A stretch of DNA of 64,000 nucleotides from Flavobacterium sp. UGB4466 (GTDB lineage Bacteria; Bacteroidota; Bacteroidia; Flavobacteriales; Flavobacteriaceae), in NCBI RefSeq assembly GCF_903469665.1, contig NZ_CAGKLC010000006.1, forward strand, positions 19,145 to 83,144, read 5' to 3'. Below are positions 1 to 8,446 of the stretch, one piece after another. Below the pieces are notes generated by a model, which had not been told where the DNA came from, did not search any database, and worked only from the letters and a program-made list of their open reading frames with translations. Within the stretch, counting starts at the first letter, position 1. Every line of letters starts with the position of its first letter. Both the position numbers and the translations under genes were made by a program.

Positions 1-595
1 CTTTCACTTCTACACCTATAGCATGTGCCAAGTGTGTTTTTCCTAATCCTACTCCTCCAAAGATCAATAACGGATTAAAGGAGGTTCCTCCAGGTTTGTT
101 GGCAACTGCCATACCTGCAGAACGGGCTAAACGGTTTGAATCTCCTTCAAGGAAATTATCAAAACTGTAATTTGGATTTAACTGAGATTCAATTTTTAAA
201 TTTCGGATTCCCGGAATTACAAACGGATTCTTAAGTTCAGGATTTAGGTTTTTAAACGGAGCATCAACCTCTTGAGGTTTCATTGGAACTCTGTTGGAAC
301 TTGGCAGCTGCTCGGTAAACGGCTGTTTATTTCCATAAGTGTTCTCCATTTTAATTTTATAGAGTAACTTTGCGTTTTTTCCCAGTTCTTTGGTAAGTGC
401 AACTTTCAATAATTTTACGTAATGCTCTTCGAGCCATTCGTAGAAAAATTTACTTGGTACTTGAATGTATAACGCGTTATCGGTTAGTTCAACTGACTTG
501 ATTGGCTCAAACCAAGTTTTGTATGCTTGATCTTGAATATTGTCCTTTATAAAAGACAAACAGTTTTCCCATACCGATTGAGCAGTTTTAGTCAT
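1..595 (-). CDS. dnaA: Chromosomal replication initiator DnaA, N-terminal part (cut by window edge)
   Basis: The reverse strand from the ATG at 595 encodes the first ~198 residues of DnaA, the AAA+ protein that binds and opens the chromosomal origin. Visible parts are the N-terminal helicase-loading domain (begins [15 protein letters not shown]), a variable linker, and the start of the ATPase domain with the Walker A motif GGVGLGKTH near residue 180. The rest of the gene lies beyond the left edge. In flavobacteria dnaA usually lies near oriC, so the window probably starts next to the origin. Family identity is secure; closeness to the origin is inference. Confidence 0.95.
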   Translation of the reverse strand, partial: MTKTAQSVWENCLSFIKDNIQDQAYKTWFEPIKSVELTDNALYIQVPSKFFYEWLEEHYVKLLKVALTKELGKNAKLLYKIKMENTYGNKQPFTEQLPSSNRVPMKPQEVDAPFKNLNPELKNPFVIPGIRNLKIESQLNPNYSFDNFLEGDSNRLARSAGMAVANKPGGTSFNPLLIFGGVGLGKTHLAHAIGVEVK

Positions 596-782
596 AGATT
601 CAAATAAATTTTCTTATTATTGATAAAGATTCTCCTAATAAAAAAGGAGCAGTTTTATTCCGTATTTCGGGATAACAAATATGTGAACAAATTTCTGTAA
701 AAAAAAATATTTTGAACTCTAATTTTATAAAAAAAAGTTGTAAGTAAACTTTTTAAACTTAATTTTTTTTAATCTGAAAATA
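596..782. other. Divergent dnaA/thioesterase spacer, possible origin-proximal region
   Basis: A very A+T-rich spacer between the divergent dnaA and thioesterase genes. It contains TGTGAACAA at about 681-689; its reverse complement TTGTTCACA differs by one base from the DnaA box TTATTCACA. No cluster of perfect DnaA boxes is visible, so an origin is possible but not shown. Both start regions must draw promoters from here; no clean TAnnTTTG element was found on either strand. Confidence 0.3.
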
Positions 783-1187
783 ATGAAAAATCATCAAACG
801 CAAGTGCGTGTCCGTTACTCTGAAACCGATCAAATGGGCGTTGTTTATCACGGAAATTATGTGCCCTATTTTGAGATTGGACGCGTGGAATGGCTTAGAA
901 ATAAAGGGATTTCATATAAAAGCATGGAAGAAAGCGGTATTGGATTGCCAATTGTTTCGATGCAGATAAATTATAAAAAATCGGCACGTTACGATGAGCT
1001 TCTTACTATTCATACAGCTTTCAAAAGTCAATCATCTGTTAAGATTGAATTTGATTGCGCAATCTATAATGAAGCAGATGAGTTATTAACAACTGCTGTG
1101 TTTATTTTGGTATTTATTTCGTTAAAAACGGGTCGTCCTACAGCGCCTCCAGATTATATTTTAGAATTATTTAAAACGCTGGTATAA
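783..1187 (+). CDS. Acyl-CoA thioesterase, YbgC/4HBT hotdog family
   Basis: A 134-residue single-domain hotdog protein of the 4-hydroxybenzoyl-CoA thioesterase (YbgC) family, which hydrolyses acyl-CoA thioesters in the cytoplasm. The diagnostic N-terminal motif is complete: D16-QMGVVYHGNY followed by FEIGR, with D16 the expected catalytic aspartate. Length matches the family. It is transcribed away from dnaA and converges on yigZ with only ~30 bp between stops. The substrate cannot be read from sequence; in Proteobacteria the family is linked to the Tol-Pal envelope system, but no tol gene is nearby. Confidence 0.9.
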   Translation: MKNHQTQVRVRYSETDQMGVVYHGNYVPYFEIGRVEWLRNKGISYKSMEESGIGLPIVSMQINYKKSARYDELLTIHTAFKSQSSVKIEFDCAIYNEADELLTTAVFILVFISLKTGRPTAPPDYILELFKTLV

Positions 1188-1218
1188 TTGTTATAATGTG
1201 TCCCCTTTTAATGTCAAA

Positions 1219-1851
1219 TTATATAATTTTAATATCGATTTCAAACATTAAATCAAAAATGTCGAATATTGTTTCGGCATTTTTTTTGCGTGTTTTGGTT
1301 GTTATTTTGCCAATAGGGAGTCCCGAGTCTTCATTAATCTCCATTTCCTGAGCCGTAATTTCCAGTTTTTTTTCTTTTATAACCCGCATTACCCGATTCA
1401 TATTTTTGTAATCAAAGGAGATTAAAAAGTGAACGTCTATTGTCTTTTCTATAATCTCGCAGGCTTCCAGTGCCATTTGTGCCGTTGTTTTGTAGGCAGT
1501 GATCAGGCCGCCAACGCCTAATTTAATTCCTCCGTAAATCCGAACCACTACTACTAAAACGTTAGTTACTCCAAAAGATTGTATCTGTCCGTAAATTGGT
1601 GCGCCTGCAGTATTACTGGGTTCTCCGTCGTCATTGGCGCGGTAGGAGATTTTGGGAGCGGTTCCTAATTGGTAAGCATAACAATAGTGTACAGCATGTG
1701 GATGCTGCTTTTTTAAGTTCTCAATAATAGGTTTTACCTCGTCTTCACTTTCGATTGGATAGGCATAGCCGAAGAACTTGCTGCTTTTTTCTTTTAAAAG
1801 CACTTCTTCAGATTCAAAAGAAATGGTCTGGTACGTATCGTTAAATTCCAA
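1219..1851 (-). CDS. yigZ: YigZ/IMPACT family protein
   Basis: A 210-residue protein of the UPF0029/IMPACT family. The N-terminal domain carries the family hallmarks: KSSKFFGYA near the start, the HPHAVHYCYAYQ segment, DDGEPSNTAGAPI, and the RIYGGIKLGVGGL signature. A C-terminal ferredoxin-like domain of ~70 residues follows, as in E. coli YigZ. Eukaryotic IMPACT acts in translational stress signalling; the bacterial role is not settled, so only the family is asserted. It appears monocistronic and converges on the thioesterase gene. Confidence 0.9.
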   Translation of the reverse strand: MEFNDTYQTISFESEEVLLKEKSSKFFGYAYPIESEDEVKPIIENLKKQHPHAVHYCYAYQLGTAPKISYRANDDGEPSNTAGAPIYGQIQSFGVTNVLVVVVRIYGGIKLGVGGLITAYKTTAQMALEACEIIEKTIDVHFLISFDYKNMNRVMRVIKEKKLEITAQEMEINEDSGLPIGKITTKTRKKNAETIFDIFDLMFEIDIKII

Positions 1852-1879
1852 AAGTAAATTTCTAAATTATAGTTAATGT

Positions 1880-2022
1880 TTTTTAGCCACGAATTGCGCG
1901 AATTAGCACAAAATTTTCACGCAGATTTAAAAAGATTTAAGCTGATGCTCGCAGATTATAATTAAAATTGAATCTGCTCGAGTTTTTTTAAATCTGCTTG
2001 AAAAAAAATCTGTGACGAAAAA
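1880..2022. repeat. Imperfect inverted repeat built from CAGATTTAAA-type words
   Basis: The spacer between yigZ and the HAD gene holds CACGAATT, CACGCAGATTTAAAAAG and CTCGCAGATTATAA words. These are followed by their inverted versions, AATCTGCTCGAG, TTTAAATCTGC and AAATCTGTGAC. The words CACGCAGATT and GAATT recur in the tandem array at 9970-10400, so the two are probably related. No protein or RNA family is recognised. Confidence 0.6.
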
Positions 2023-2034
2023 TATTCTTAATAG

Positions 2035-2637
2035 TTATAATATTTTTTTATCAAATAAGTCAACAACATCTTCCTGTCCAACTTGTAAATTCCAGACATG
2101 AAATCCTAGTGCTGCTGCCGAATCTGTATTTTCTTTTTTATCGTCTACAAACAAAGTTCTTTTTGGGGATAGTTCGTGTTTGTTGATGAGATATTGAAAA
2201 ACTTCAGCATTTGGTTTTCGCATGCCAATTTCAAATGAAAAATAAACTTTTTCAAAGCATTGATAAAAATCACTGTAAAATGAAATGCCGGTTTTGTTCT
2301 CGAAAGTTTCAATGTGTATAGAGTCGGTATTACTCAATAGAAACAAGCGGTATTTTTGAGACAGCAGTTGTAAAAATTCCAGTCGGTATAGAGGGAAGTC
2401 TGCTAAAATGGCGTTCCATGCTTCCAGAATTTGTTCGGTAGTGGCGTTTGGAAGTTGTTTTTTAAAGCCTGCCAAAAAATCCTCAGGTGAAATGTCTCCG
2501 GTTTCAAACAAAAGATTCAATTGATCTAATTCTGCATTCCATTCTTTTAGTCCTAATTTCTGTAATCCTGAAATAGTTGCCTGTTTGTCCAGATTGATGA
2601 AAATATCTCCAAAGTCAAAAATTATAGTATCAATCAT
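2035..2637 (-). CDS. HAD-superfamily hydrolase, YihX-like
   Basis: A 200-residue haloacid-dehalogenase fold phosphatase. Motif I is FDFGDIFIN, with nucleophile D8 but glycine where many members have the second aspartate, as in the YihX-type FDLGN group. Motif II is LLSNTD, and the late acidic motif is TLFVDDKKENTDSA. A helical cap separates them. Its start codon overlaps the 3' end of ribD by 8 bp, so the two are translationally coupled. A role in dephosphorylating the riboflavin intermediate made by RibD is plausible from the coupling, but that is inference. Confidence 0.85.
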   Translation of the reverse strand: MIDTIIFDFGDIFINLDKQATISGLQKLGLKEWNAELDQLNLLFETGDISPEDFLAGFKKQLPNATTEQILEAWNAILADFPLYRLEFLQLLSQKYRLFLLSNTDSIHIETFENKTGISFYSDFYQCFEKVYFSFEIGMRKPNAEVFQYLINKHELSPKRTLFVDDKKENTDSAAALGFHVWNLQVGQEDVVDLFDKKIL

Positions 2638-3682
2638 GATTTCTAATGTTTAATAATTCGTCGTCAAGAATATTGGTTTTTGTCCCATTTTCTTTTGGAA
2701 TAAGTGGTGCTTTAGTTCCGTTTTTGAAAGAGGTTTTTCCGATGAAAATGCGGGCTTCGTCCCAAATATTCTGGTCTATAAAGGATTGTAAAGTCTGAGC
2801 GCCTCCTTCGATAAGAACAGACTGAATCTGATTTTGATACAAAGTAGCTACGATCTGAGGTACAATGCTATGATCAAAATCGATTACTGTAAAGGTAGTG
2901 TTTTCTGTTGAAAGGCTGGTTTCGGATTTTGTAAATACGATGGTTTTTACGCTATCGTCAAAAACAAAACTGTCTTTCGAAATGCGGTTATTTTGATCTA
3001 AAATAACCCTCACCGGATGGTTTCCTGACCAATCTCTCGTATTTAATTTCGGGTTGTCATCTATAATGGTTTGAGTTCCCGCTAAAATTGCCTGTTCTTC
3101 ACTTCTCCATTTGTGAACCAATTGTCTGGAATAGGAATTGGTAATCCAAATTGGTTTTCTCTCTGTATTTTTTTGTTTTTCAGGAGATAGAAAGCCATCC
3201 TGACTTTCTGCCCATTTTAATAGTATATACGGTCTCTGCTTTTGGTGAAAAGTAAAAAAACGTTTGTTAAGTTCGTAGCATTCTTTTTCTAAAACTCCAA
3301 CCGTAACATTTGCTCCGGCTGCGATTAGTTTTTTAATACCGTTTCCTGCTACTTTTTCATTGGGGTCAACAGTTCCAACAACCACATGTGGGATCTTATG
3401 CTCTATAATTAAGTCACAGCATGGGGGGGTCTTCCCAAAATGGCTGCAAGGTTCTAAACTAACGTATATCGTCGCTTTGCTTAACAGCGATTTGACTTTT
3501 ACAGAACGTACGGCATTCACCTCTGCGTGTGGTTCTCCCGCTTTTTTATGCCAACCTTCTCCGATGATCTGATTGTCGTAAACAATTACGCTTCCAACCA
3601 TTGGGTTCGGATAAGTAGTCCCAAAACCGTTTTGAGCCAGTTCTATGCAGCGTTGTATGTATTTTTCATGTATATTCACCAT
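2630..3682 (-). CDS. ribD: Bifunctional riboflavin deaminase/reductase RibD
   Basis: RibD carries out two steps of riboflavin synthesis: deamination of the diaminopyrimidine ribosylamino phosphate, then NADPH-dependent reduction of the ribose. The deaminase domain shows the zinc ligands HAE (H52, E54) and EPCSHFGKTPPCC (C79, C88). The reductase domain follows from about residue 160 (RPYILLKWAESQDGFLS, then SVLIEGGAQTL). I place the start at the ATG at 3682 (MVNIHEKYIQRC); an in-frame ATG at 3736 would add 18 residues unlike the family. The seven-G run near 3423 is in frame and intact. Overlaps the HAD gene downstream. Confidence 0.93.
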   Translation of the reverse strand: MVNIHEKYIQRCIELAQNGFGTTYPNPMVGSVIVYDNQIIGEGWHKKAGEPHAEVNAVRSVKVKSLLSKATIYVSLEPCSHFGKTPPCCDLIIEHKIPHVVVGTVDPNEKVAGNGIKKLIAAGANVTVGVLEKECYELNKRFFTFHQKQRPYILLKWAESQDGFLSPEKQKNTERKPIWITNSYSRQLVHKWRSEEQAILAGTQTIIDDNPKLNTRDWSGNHPVRVILDQNNRISKDSFVFDDSVKTIVFTKSETSLSTENTTFTVIDFDHSIVPQIVATLYQNQIQSVLIEGGAQTLQSFIDQNIWDEARIFIGKTSFKNGTKAPLIPKENGTKTNILDDELLNIRNHD

Positions 3683-3754
3683 ACAAAAGTAGTTAATTTT
3701 GAGATTAGTCCCGATAGTTTTGGGGTAGTTAAGCAACTATCGAAAAAGTATTTT

Positions 3755-3775
3755 TACTTTTGTAATGACATTACA
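3755..3775 (+). promoter_or_regulatory. -7 element plus 15-bp palindrome before the GNAT gene
   Basis: TACTTTTG at 3755-3762 matches the Bacteroidota -7 consensus TAnnTTTG. A perfect palindrome, TGTAATG-A-CATTACA, occupies 3761-3775, overlapping its last two bases and ending 14 bp before the GNAT start. A dyad at this position would cover the transcription start, as a repressor operator does. The protein that binds it is unknown. Confidence 0.5.
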
Positions 3776-3789
3776 AGGAGTGATAAAAT

Positions 3790-4275
3790 ATGGAAAATTG
3801 GACTATTAGAACTATTAAGAAAGAAGACAATCAGGCAGTTGCATATTTAATACGATCCGTTTTTGATGAAATGGAAATCCCTAAAGTAGGGACTGCTTAT
3901 GAAGATCCGTATTTAGATTTAATGTTTGAAGAATACAATAAGCCGAAATCAGTTTATTATGTGGTTGAAAAGGAAGGTGAAATTATAGGCTGCTGTGGCG
4001 TTGCCCCTTTAGAAAATGGTTCTCCGGAGATTTGTGAGTTGCAGAAAATGTACTTCTTGCCAAAAAGCAGGGGCTTGGGAATTGGAAGTGAGATGATGGA
4101 GAAGTGTCTGGAGCAGGCGAAAATTTTTGGTTTTGAAAAATGTTATATAGAGACAATGCCTTTCATGCATGCCGCGCAAAAATTATATGTAAAATCAGGT
4201 TTTGAATATTTAGAAGCTCCTATGGGTAATACAGGTCACGGTTCCTGCCCCGTTTGGATGTTGAAAAAATTATAA
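3790..4275 (+). CDS. GNAT-family N-acetyltransferase
   Basis: A 161-residue GNAT acetyltransferase transferring acetyl from acetyl-CoA to an unknown amine. The acetyl-CoA binding segment is LPKSRGLGIGSEMMEKCLEQ at about residues 94-113 (the R/Q-x-x-G-x-G/A motif as RGLGIG), preceded by the beta-strand ELQKMYFL. It ends with the usual GFEYLEAPMG strand. The start at 3790 directly follows the palindrome described above. It is divergent from ribD and 85 bp ahead of prmC, which has its own -7 element. Confidence 0.88.
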   Translation: MENWTIRTIKKEDNQAVAYLIRSVFDEMEIPKVGTAYEDPYLDLMFEEYNKPKSVYYVVEKEGEIIGCCGVAPLENGSPEICELQKMYFLPKSRGLGIGSEMMEKCLEQAKIFGFEKCYIETMPFMHAAQKLYVKSGFEYLEAPMGNTGHGSCPVWMLKKL

Positions 4276-4288
4276 GAAAATAGTGTAG

Positions 4289-4319
4289 TAAATTTGCGTT
4301 ACAATACTTATCTTGTAAT
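4289..4319 (+). promoter_or_regulatory. -7 element and TTACAA/TTGTAA inverted repeat before prmC
   Basis: TAAATTTG at 4289-4296 fits TAnnTTTG. Just downstream lies an inverted repeat, TTACAA (4299-4304), eight bases, TTGTAA (4313-4318). The half-site resembles the TGTAAT half-site of the palindrome upstream of the neighbouring GNAT gene, so one regulator could touch both. This is a visual match only. Confidence 0.4.
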
Positions 4320-4360
4320 ACAGTTGCCCTTGACTGAAAAATAATGCTCAAATACCCAAA

Positions 4361-5215
4361 ATGAAAATCAAACAATATCGGACTCAGTTCATTAAAGATT
4401 TATCGCCTTTTTACGACGCGTATGAAGCGGAGAGTTTTTTTTATTTAATTCTTGAAGATAAGCATCAATTGCGACAAATTGATTTGGCATTGAATCATGA
4501 ATTGGCTTTTTCAGAAGGTGATTTTCTGATTTGGGATTTTTTAGTGCTGCAATTAAAAAAAGAAATTCCAATTCAGTATTTATTAGGTAAAACTCATTTT
4601 TACGGTTTAGATTTCGAAGTCAATGAAAATGTTCTGATTCCCCGCCCCGAAACAGAAGAACTGGTAGAATGGATTATAAATGATAATTCAGGAGGGACTA
4701 AATCAAAAAAAATCAAGATTCTTGATATTGGAACCGGCAGTGGCTGCATTGCAATTTCTTTGGCAAAAAACCTTCCTGATGCAGAAGTGTATGCCATTGA
4801 CGTTTCTAAAAAAGCAATAGCAACAGCTAAAAGAAATGCAGTCCGGAATAAAGTTGAAGTTACTTTTATGCTTCAGGATATTTTAGAGACAGAAGAATTG
4901 AAGTACAATTTTGATGTCATTGTTTCAAATCCGCCTTATGTGCGGAATTTAGAAAAAGAAGAGATTAAAAAGAATGTATTGGACTATGAGCCGCATCTTG
5001 CTCTTTTTGTAGACGATAACGATGCTTTGATTTTTTACAAAAAAATTGCCGAACTGGCCAGGGAAAATCTTTTACAAAACGGACAATTGTATTTCGAAAT
5101 CAATCAGTATCTGGGGAAAGAGATGATTGATTTATTAGAAAAGATGAATTTCAAAAATATTGAACTGAAAAAAGATATTTACGATAATGATCGTATGATT
5201 AAGGGAACTGTTTGA
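4361..5215 (+). CDS. prmC: Release factor glutamine methyltransferase PrmC (HemK)
   Basis: PrmC methylates the glutamine of the GGQ motif of release factors RF1 and RF2 using S-adenosylmethionine. The 284 residues have the helical N-terminal domain followed by a class I methyltransferase. SAM motif I is ILDIGTGSGCIAISLA at about residues 120-135, and the catalytic NPPY is present in VSNPPYVRNLEKEEI. Length is normal for the family. The gene is followed by the word-repeat inverted repeat at 5224-5313 and then by a convergent permease gene. Confidence 0.94.
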   Translation: MKIKQYRTQFIKDLSPFYDAYEAESFFYLILEDKHQLRQIDLALNHELAFSEGDFLIWDFLVLQLKKEIPIQYLLGKTHFYGLDFEVNENVLIPRPETEELVEWIINDNSGGTKSKKIKILDIGTGSGCIAISLAKNLPDAEVYAIDVSKKAIATAKRNAVRNKVEVTFMLQDILETEELKYNFDVIVSNPPYVRNLEKEEIKKNVLDYEPHLALFVDDNDALIFYKKIAELARENLLQNGQLYFEINQYLGKEMIDLLEKMNFKNIELKKDIYDNDRMIKGTV

Positions 5216-5223
5216 GTTTGCTG

Positions 5224-5313
5224 TCGCAGTCTCGGTTTACAGTCTCAGTTTTCAGTCATAACTAATTGCAAACTGTAACTATAAACTGAGACTGTAAACT
5301 GAGACTGTAAACT
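5224..5313. repeat. Inverted repeat of CAGTCTCAGTTTA words
   Basis: The left arm (about 5227-5256) carries CAGTCTCGGTTTA and CAGTCTCAGTTTT. The right arm (about 5271-5312) carries their complements, AACTGAGACTGTAA twice plus AACTGTAACTATAA. The element fills the space between the convergent prmC and permease genes and could fold into a long hairpin that ends both transcripts. Related words reappear at 17780-17815. Confidence 0.65.
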
Positions 5314-5318
5314 AGAAA

Positions 5319-6563
5319 TTATTCATATCGTAATGCCTCAATCGGATCCAGTTGTGATGCTTTTATAGCCGGATATAAGCCTGAAACTATAGCAACCATA
5401 AAACTGGTAGCAAAAGCAGCAAAGATAGCCACCCACGGAATTACAAAAGCAAAATTCATTGCGGCTGCAAAGGCAAAACCGACAAGAATTCCCAATACAA
5501 TTCCAACCAAACCACCTATTTGACCAATTAATAAGGTTTCGATAAAAAACTGTACTGAAATCGTTACTTTGGTAGCTCCCAGGGCTTTTCGTACGCCAAT
5601 TTCACGGGTTCGTTCTGTAACCGAAACAATCATAATGTTCATTAAAGCAATGGATGACCCCAGGATCGTAATGATACTAATAATCCAGGAGGCCCATCCC
5701 AGATATTTGGTGATTCCCAGAATTCGGTTAATTAAATCGTCACTTCTTCCAATTCCGAAATTGTTGTCGCGAACAGGGCTTAATTTACGAACCCTGCGCA
5801 TCGTACTTGTAGCATTGTCTACAGCTTCGTCCAAAAGTTCTTTTTTTGAAACCATCACACTAATGGTGTAATTGATTTTTGGGGTAGTAAACAAAGATCG
5901 TGCGACCTGAATTGGAACTAAAACACGTAAATCCTGACTGTTTCCGAAGGTTGAGCCTTTTTCTTTTAAAACACCGATTACTTTAAATCGGGCTCCACGA
6001 ATAGAGATAATTTTATCAATTGGGTTAACGTCTTTTAGTAGGCCTTTTTCAAAATCAGAACCGACAACACAAGAGTAAGTATTGTTTTCAATGTCGAATT
6101 GGTTGAAAGAACGGCCTAAAGTAGTTTCCAGACCTGAATTAGAGATAAAATGTTCGTCGACACCAACAATCGTAATTTCCGGATCGGTTTTTTGGTCTAA
6201 ATATTTTACTTCCGCTTTTGAGGTAGCGGTAAATGATAGAGAGGTTTCGGTAAAAGGATATTTGTACTTGTTTTTGAAGGCTACCGCCTCTGGGTACGAA
6301 ATAATCGGATTGACGATTTCGCGTTCGTTTCCTCCTCTGTTTTTAAGGTTGTTTTCGTATTGATTGATGTTAAAGGTGTTGGCACCCATTGATGCAAAAT
6401 TGGTCGAAACCGTATTTTCAAGTGCCGTAACGACCGTCAGGATTCCCACCAAAGCGGTAATTCCGATAGCAATAATTAAAACAGTAAGAATCGTACGTAG
6501 CAATTGAGTTTTGATAGAACCAAAAGCAATTCGGATATTTTCTTTAAATAATTTTAGCATCAT
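5319..6563 (-). CDS. ABC transporter permease, MacB/FtsX type
   Basis: A 414-residue inner-membrane permease of the MacB architecture. An N-terminal transmembrane helix (LLRTILTVLIIAIGITALVG) is followed by a periplasmic core of ~230 residues and a C-terminal FtsX domain with three helices. The FtsX domain contains the typical VTERTREIGVRKALGA coupling segment, and the protein ends with GLYPAIKASQLDPIEALRYE. Such proteins work with an ATPase in peptide, lipoprotein or macrolide export. No ATPase gene is adjacent, so its partner is encoded elsewhere. A second ATG lies one codon in (6560). Confidence 0.9.
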   Translation of the reverse strand: MMLKLFKENIRIAFGSIKTQLLRTILTVLIIAIGITALVGILTVVTALENTVSTNFASMGANTFNINQYENNLKNRGGNEREIVNPIISYPEAVAFKNKYKYPFTETSLSFTATSKAEVKYLDQKTDPEITIVGVDEHFISNSGLETTLGRSFNQFDIENNTYSCVVGSDFEKGLLKDVNPIDKIISIRGARFKVIGVLKEKGSTFGNSQDLRVLVPIQVARSLFTTPKINYTISVMVSKKELLDEAVDNATSTMRRVRKLSPVRDNNFGIGRSDDLINRILGITKYLGWASWIISIITILGSSIALMNIMIVSVTERTREIGVRKALGATKVTISVQFFIETLLIGQIGGLVGIVLGILVGFAFAAAMNFAFVIPWVAIFAAFATSFMVAIVSGLYPAIKASQLDPIEALRYE

Positions 6564-6914
6564 GATCTATTTGTCACGAAAATACGTTTTTTGTTACAAG
6601 TTTGTTTTCGAAGTGGTATTATTTATTTTAAAGTTTTTAAGGGAAAGTAGTATTACTCCAATACATTAAAAGTCATTGTCTTTAGTTAATAGTTTTGGTT
6701 TGATCGCAATGTCTTATCTTTATTTGTTAAAATGGAATTCTGAAGGTTTGTGACCTTTCTTTATGATGAAGATAGTATTTCTTGCTTCGGGGTTATTTAG
6801 ATACACTAGATTAAAGAATCCTTTTTTCGTTATTATTGAAATTTTCAGATACCGGGATGTTTTAACTTTTTAAAATAAAAAAACAAGTAATAAAAAATCA
6901 AAAGCTTAATCCAT
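6564..6914. other. Divergent spacer without a gene
   Basis: 351 bp between the divergent permease and WYL-regulator genes. It is A+T rich with no convincing open frame and no RNA gene recognised. A TAGTTTTG at 6690-6697 fits the -7 consensus but is more than 200 bp from the regulator start, so I do not assign it with confidence. Confidence 0.4.
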
Positions 6915-7634
6915 ATGAATGATAGTGATCTGAAGAGGCTTTCACGTCTTACAGCAATCCTGATAATATTACAGACTAAAAGACTTTTGACGGCCAGTGA
7001 ATTGGCTGAAAAATTTTTAATTAGTAAAAGAACAATTTATAGAGATATCAAAGCTTTGGAACAAGCAGGAGTTCCTATTTTGACAGAAGAGGGAAAAGGC
7101 TATACGTTAATGGATGGTTATAGGATTCCGCCCGTAATGTTCTCCGAAAGCGAAGCCAACGCTTTGATTACTGCTGAGCAGTTAGTTCTGAAAAATAAAG
7201 ATGCTTCGTTTGTAAAAGAATACACAGCAGCCATTAGCAAGATAAAATCGGTACTTCGAAACAATACAAAAGACAAAGCCAATCTGCTTTCAAATCGTAT
7301 TGTTTCTGGGCAGAATAATAACAATGACCGGACAAGTAATAATTTGTCTGCTCTTCAATTGGCATTGACAAACTTTAATCTTGTTCGTATCAACTATTTT
7401 TCACCGGATAATAATCAAACAACCAATCGTACAATAGAGCCTTTCGCTATGTATACTTTTGAGGAGAATTGGTTGTTAATTGCATTTTGCAGATTAAGGA
7501 AGGATTACAGAGCTTTTCGTTTAGACCGTATTGCAGGTTTGACGGTGGAGGATGAAGTATTTGAGCCGCATAAAATTACTTTTGAAGAATATTTTGATCG
7601 CACCAGGAAAAAATGTCTTCCACCCTTGCCATAA
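6915..7634 (+). CDS. YafY-type transcriptional regulator (HTH_11 + WYL)
   Basis: A 239-residue regulator. An N-terminal winged helix-turn-helix (LTASELAEKFLISKRTIYRD, about residues 25-45) is followed by a WYL domain (about 140-225) that ends in FRLDRIAGLTV. WYL domains bind small ligands or nucleic acid and tune transcription. The next gene, 49 bp downstream on the same strand, encodes a GyrI-like ligand-binding protein; this pairing suggests ligand-dependent control of a stress or drug response. The ligand is unknown. Confidence 0.88.
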   Translation: MNDSDLKRLSRLTAILIILQTKRLLTASELAEKFLISKRTIYRDIKALEQAGVPILTEEGKGYTLMDGYRIPPVMFSESEANALITAEQLVLKNKDASFVKEYTAAISKIKSVLRNNTKDKANLLSNRIVSGQNNNNDRTSNNLSALQLALTNFNLVRINYFSPDNNQTTNRTIEPFAMYTFEENWLLIAFCRLRKDYRAFRLDRIAGLTVEDEVFEPHKITFEEYFDRTRKKCLPPLP

Positions 7635-7683
7635 CGTTGTCGCAGGTGTCTTTTAATTTTGCTGTGAATCAAAATAAAAAAAA

Positions 7684-8232
7684 ATGATAACAATTAAAAT
7701 TCGTAGTGTAATGTTACTTGCAGTTACACTTTTATCCTTCACAGCTCAATCACAAAAACAATCAAAAACGATGGACAATCCGACTATTCAGAAATTTTAC
7801 GTAATTGGCATAGCAACTAGAACTATAAATGAAAAAGGAAAGTCTGCCGTAGACATAGAAGCGTTATGGACAAGATTTTGGGGTGAGGAAATTCAAGAAC
7901 AAATACCAAATAAAATCAGTAATGATATTTATGCTGTTTACAGGGATTACGAAACAGATTTTAACGGGGCGTATACGCTAATTATAGGCTCCCGCGTAAG
8001 TACATTAGAAAATGTTCCCAAGGGTTTTGTGGGCATAACAATTGAAACCGATGTTTACCAAAAATACCTTTCAAAAGGCAAAATGCCCGAAGCTGTTTTT
8101 AATACGTGGCTTGAAATATGGCAGGATAAAAGTTTGAATAGGGCTTACAAGTCAGACTTTACTATTCATGGGGAAAAGTATTATGATGGAAATAATGCTG
8201 AGGTCGAAACATATATTTCAATACTACATTAG
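7684..8232 (+). CDS. GyrI-like / effector-binding domain protein with signal peptide
   Basis: A 182-residue protein. Residues ~31-182 (from MDNPTIQKFYVIGIATRT to ETYISILH) match the GyrI-like small-molecule binding domain, the effector-binding half of AraC-type regulators such as Rob, without any DNA-binding part. The family landmarks IYAVYRDYETDFNGAYTLII and FVGITIETDVYQ are present. Unusually, it begins with MITIKIRSVMLLAVTLLSFT followed by AQSQKQ, a plausible signal peptide, so it may work in the periplasm. An internal ATG at 7771 would give the cytoplasmic form. Probably in an operon with the WYL regulator. Confidence 0.8.
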   Translation: MITIKIRSVMLLAVTLLSFTAQSQKQSKTMDNPTIQKFYVIGIATRTINEKGKSAVDIEALWTRFWGEEIQEQIPNKISNDIYAVYRDYETDFNGAYTLIIGSRVSTLENVPKGFVGITIETDVYQKYLSKGKMPEAVFNTWLEIWQDKSLNRAYKSDFTIHGEKYYDGNNAEVETYISILH

Positions 8233-8289
8233 CTATTTTTAATCTTTGATGGATTTTTACTGAAAATTTATTTTAAAAAATAAGATATT

Positions 8290-8440
8290 TGCAGACTTAA
8301 TTAAGTCGAAAGTTGGAAAGTCTTAAAGTCGGAAGTCTAAAGATCCAACAATCTCAAAATCTAGAAATAAATTAATTTTACAGGTTTGTGATTTTAAGTT
8401 TCAAAAGCAATCTAAAATCTAAAATCTAAAATCTAAAATC
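8290..8440. repeat. AGTCTAAA-word spacer ending in an AATCTAA tandem
   Basis: The spacer before hisS is composed of short words (AAGTCGAAAGTTGGAAAGTC, GGAAGTCTAAAG, CAATCTCAAAATCTAG). It ends in 4.5 copies of the heptamer AATCTAA at 8409-8440, only six bases before the hisS ATG. No Shine-Dalgarno is present, so the heptamer tract occupies the ribosome-landing region. Similar words precede the permease gene at 14130. Confidence 0.6.
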
Positions 8441-8446
8441 AAAGAA

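Noticed and set aside
596..782. Chromosomal origin
   Set aside because: Only one near-match to a DnaA box was seen. dnaA proximity alone does not prove the origin lies in this spacer.
3420..3430. Seven-G run in ribD as a slippage switch
   Set aside because: The frame is intact, the residues coded (TPPCC) fit the zinc-site region, and no second frame with a start is linked to it.
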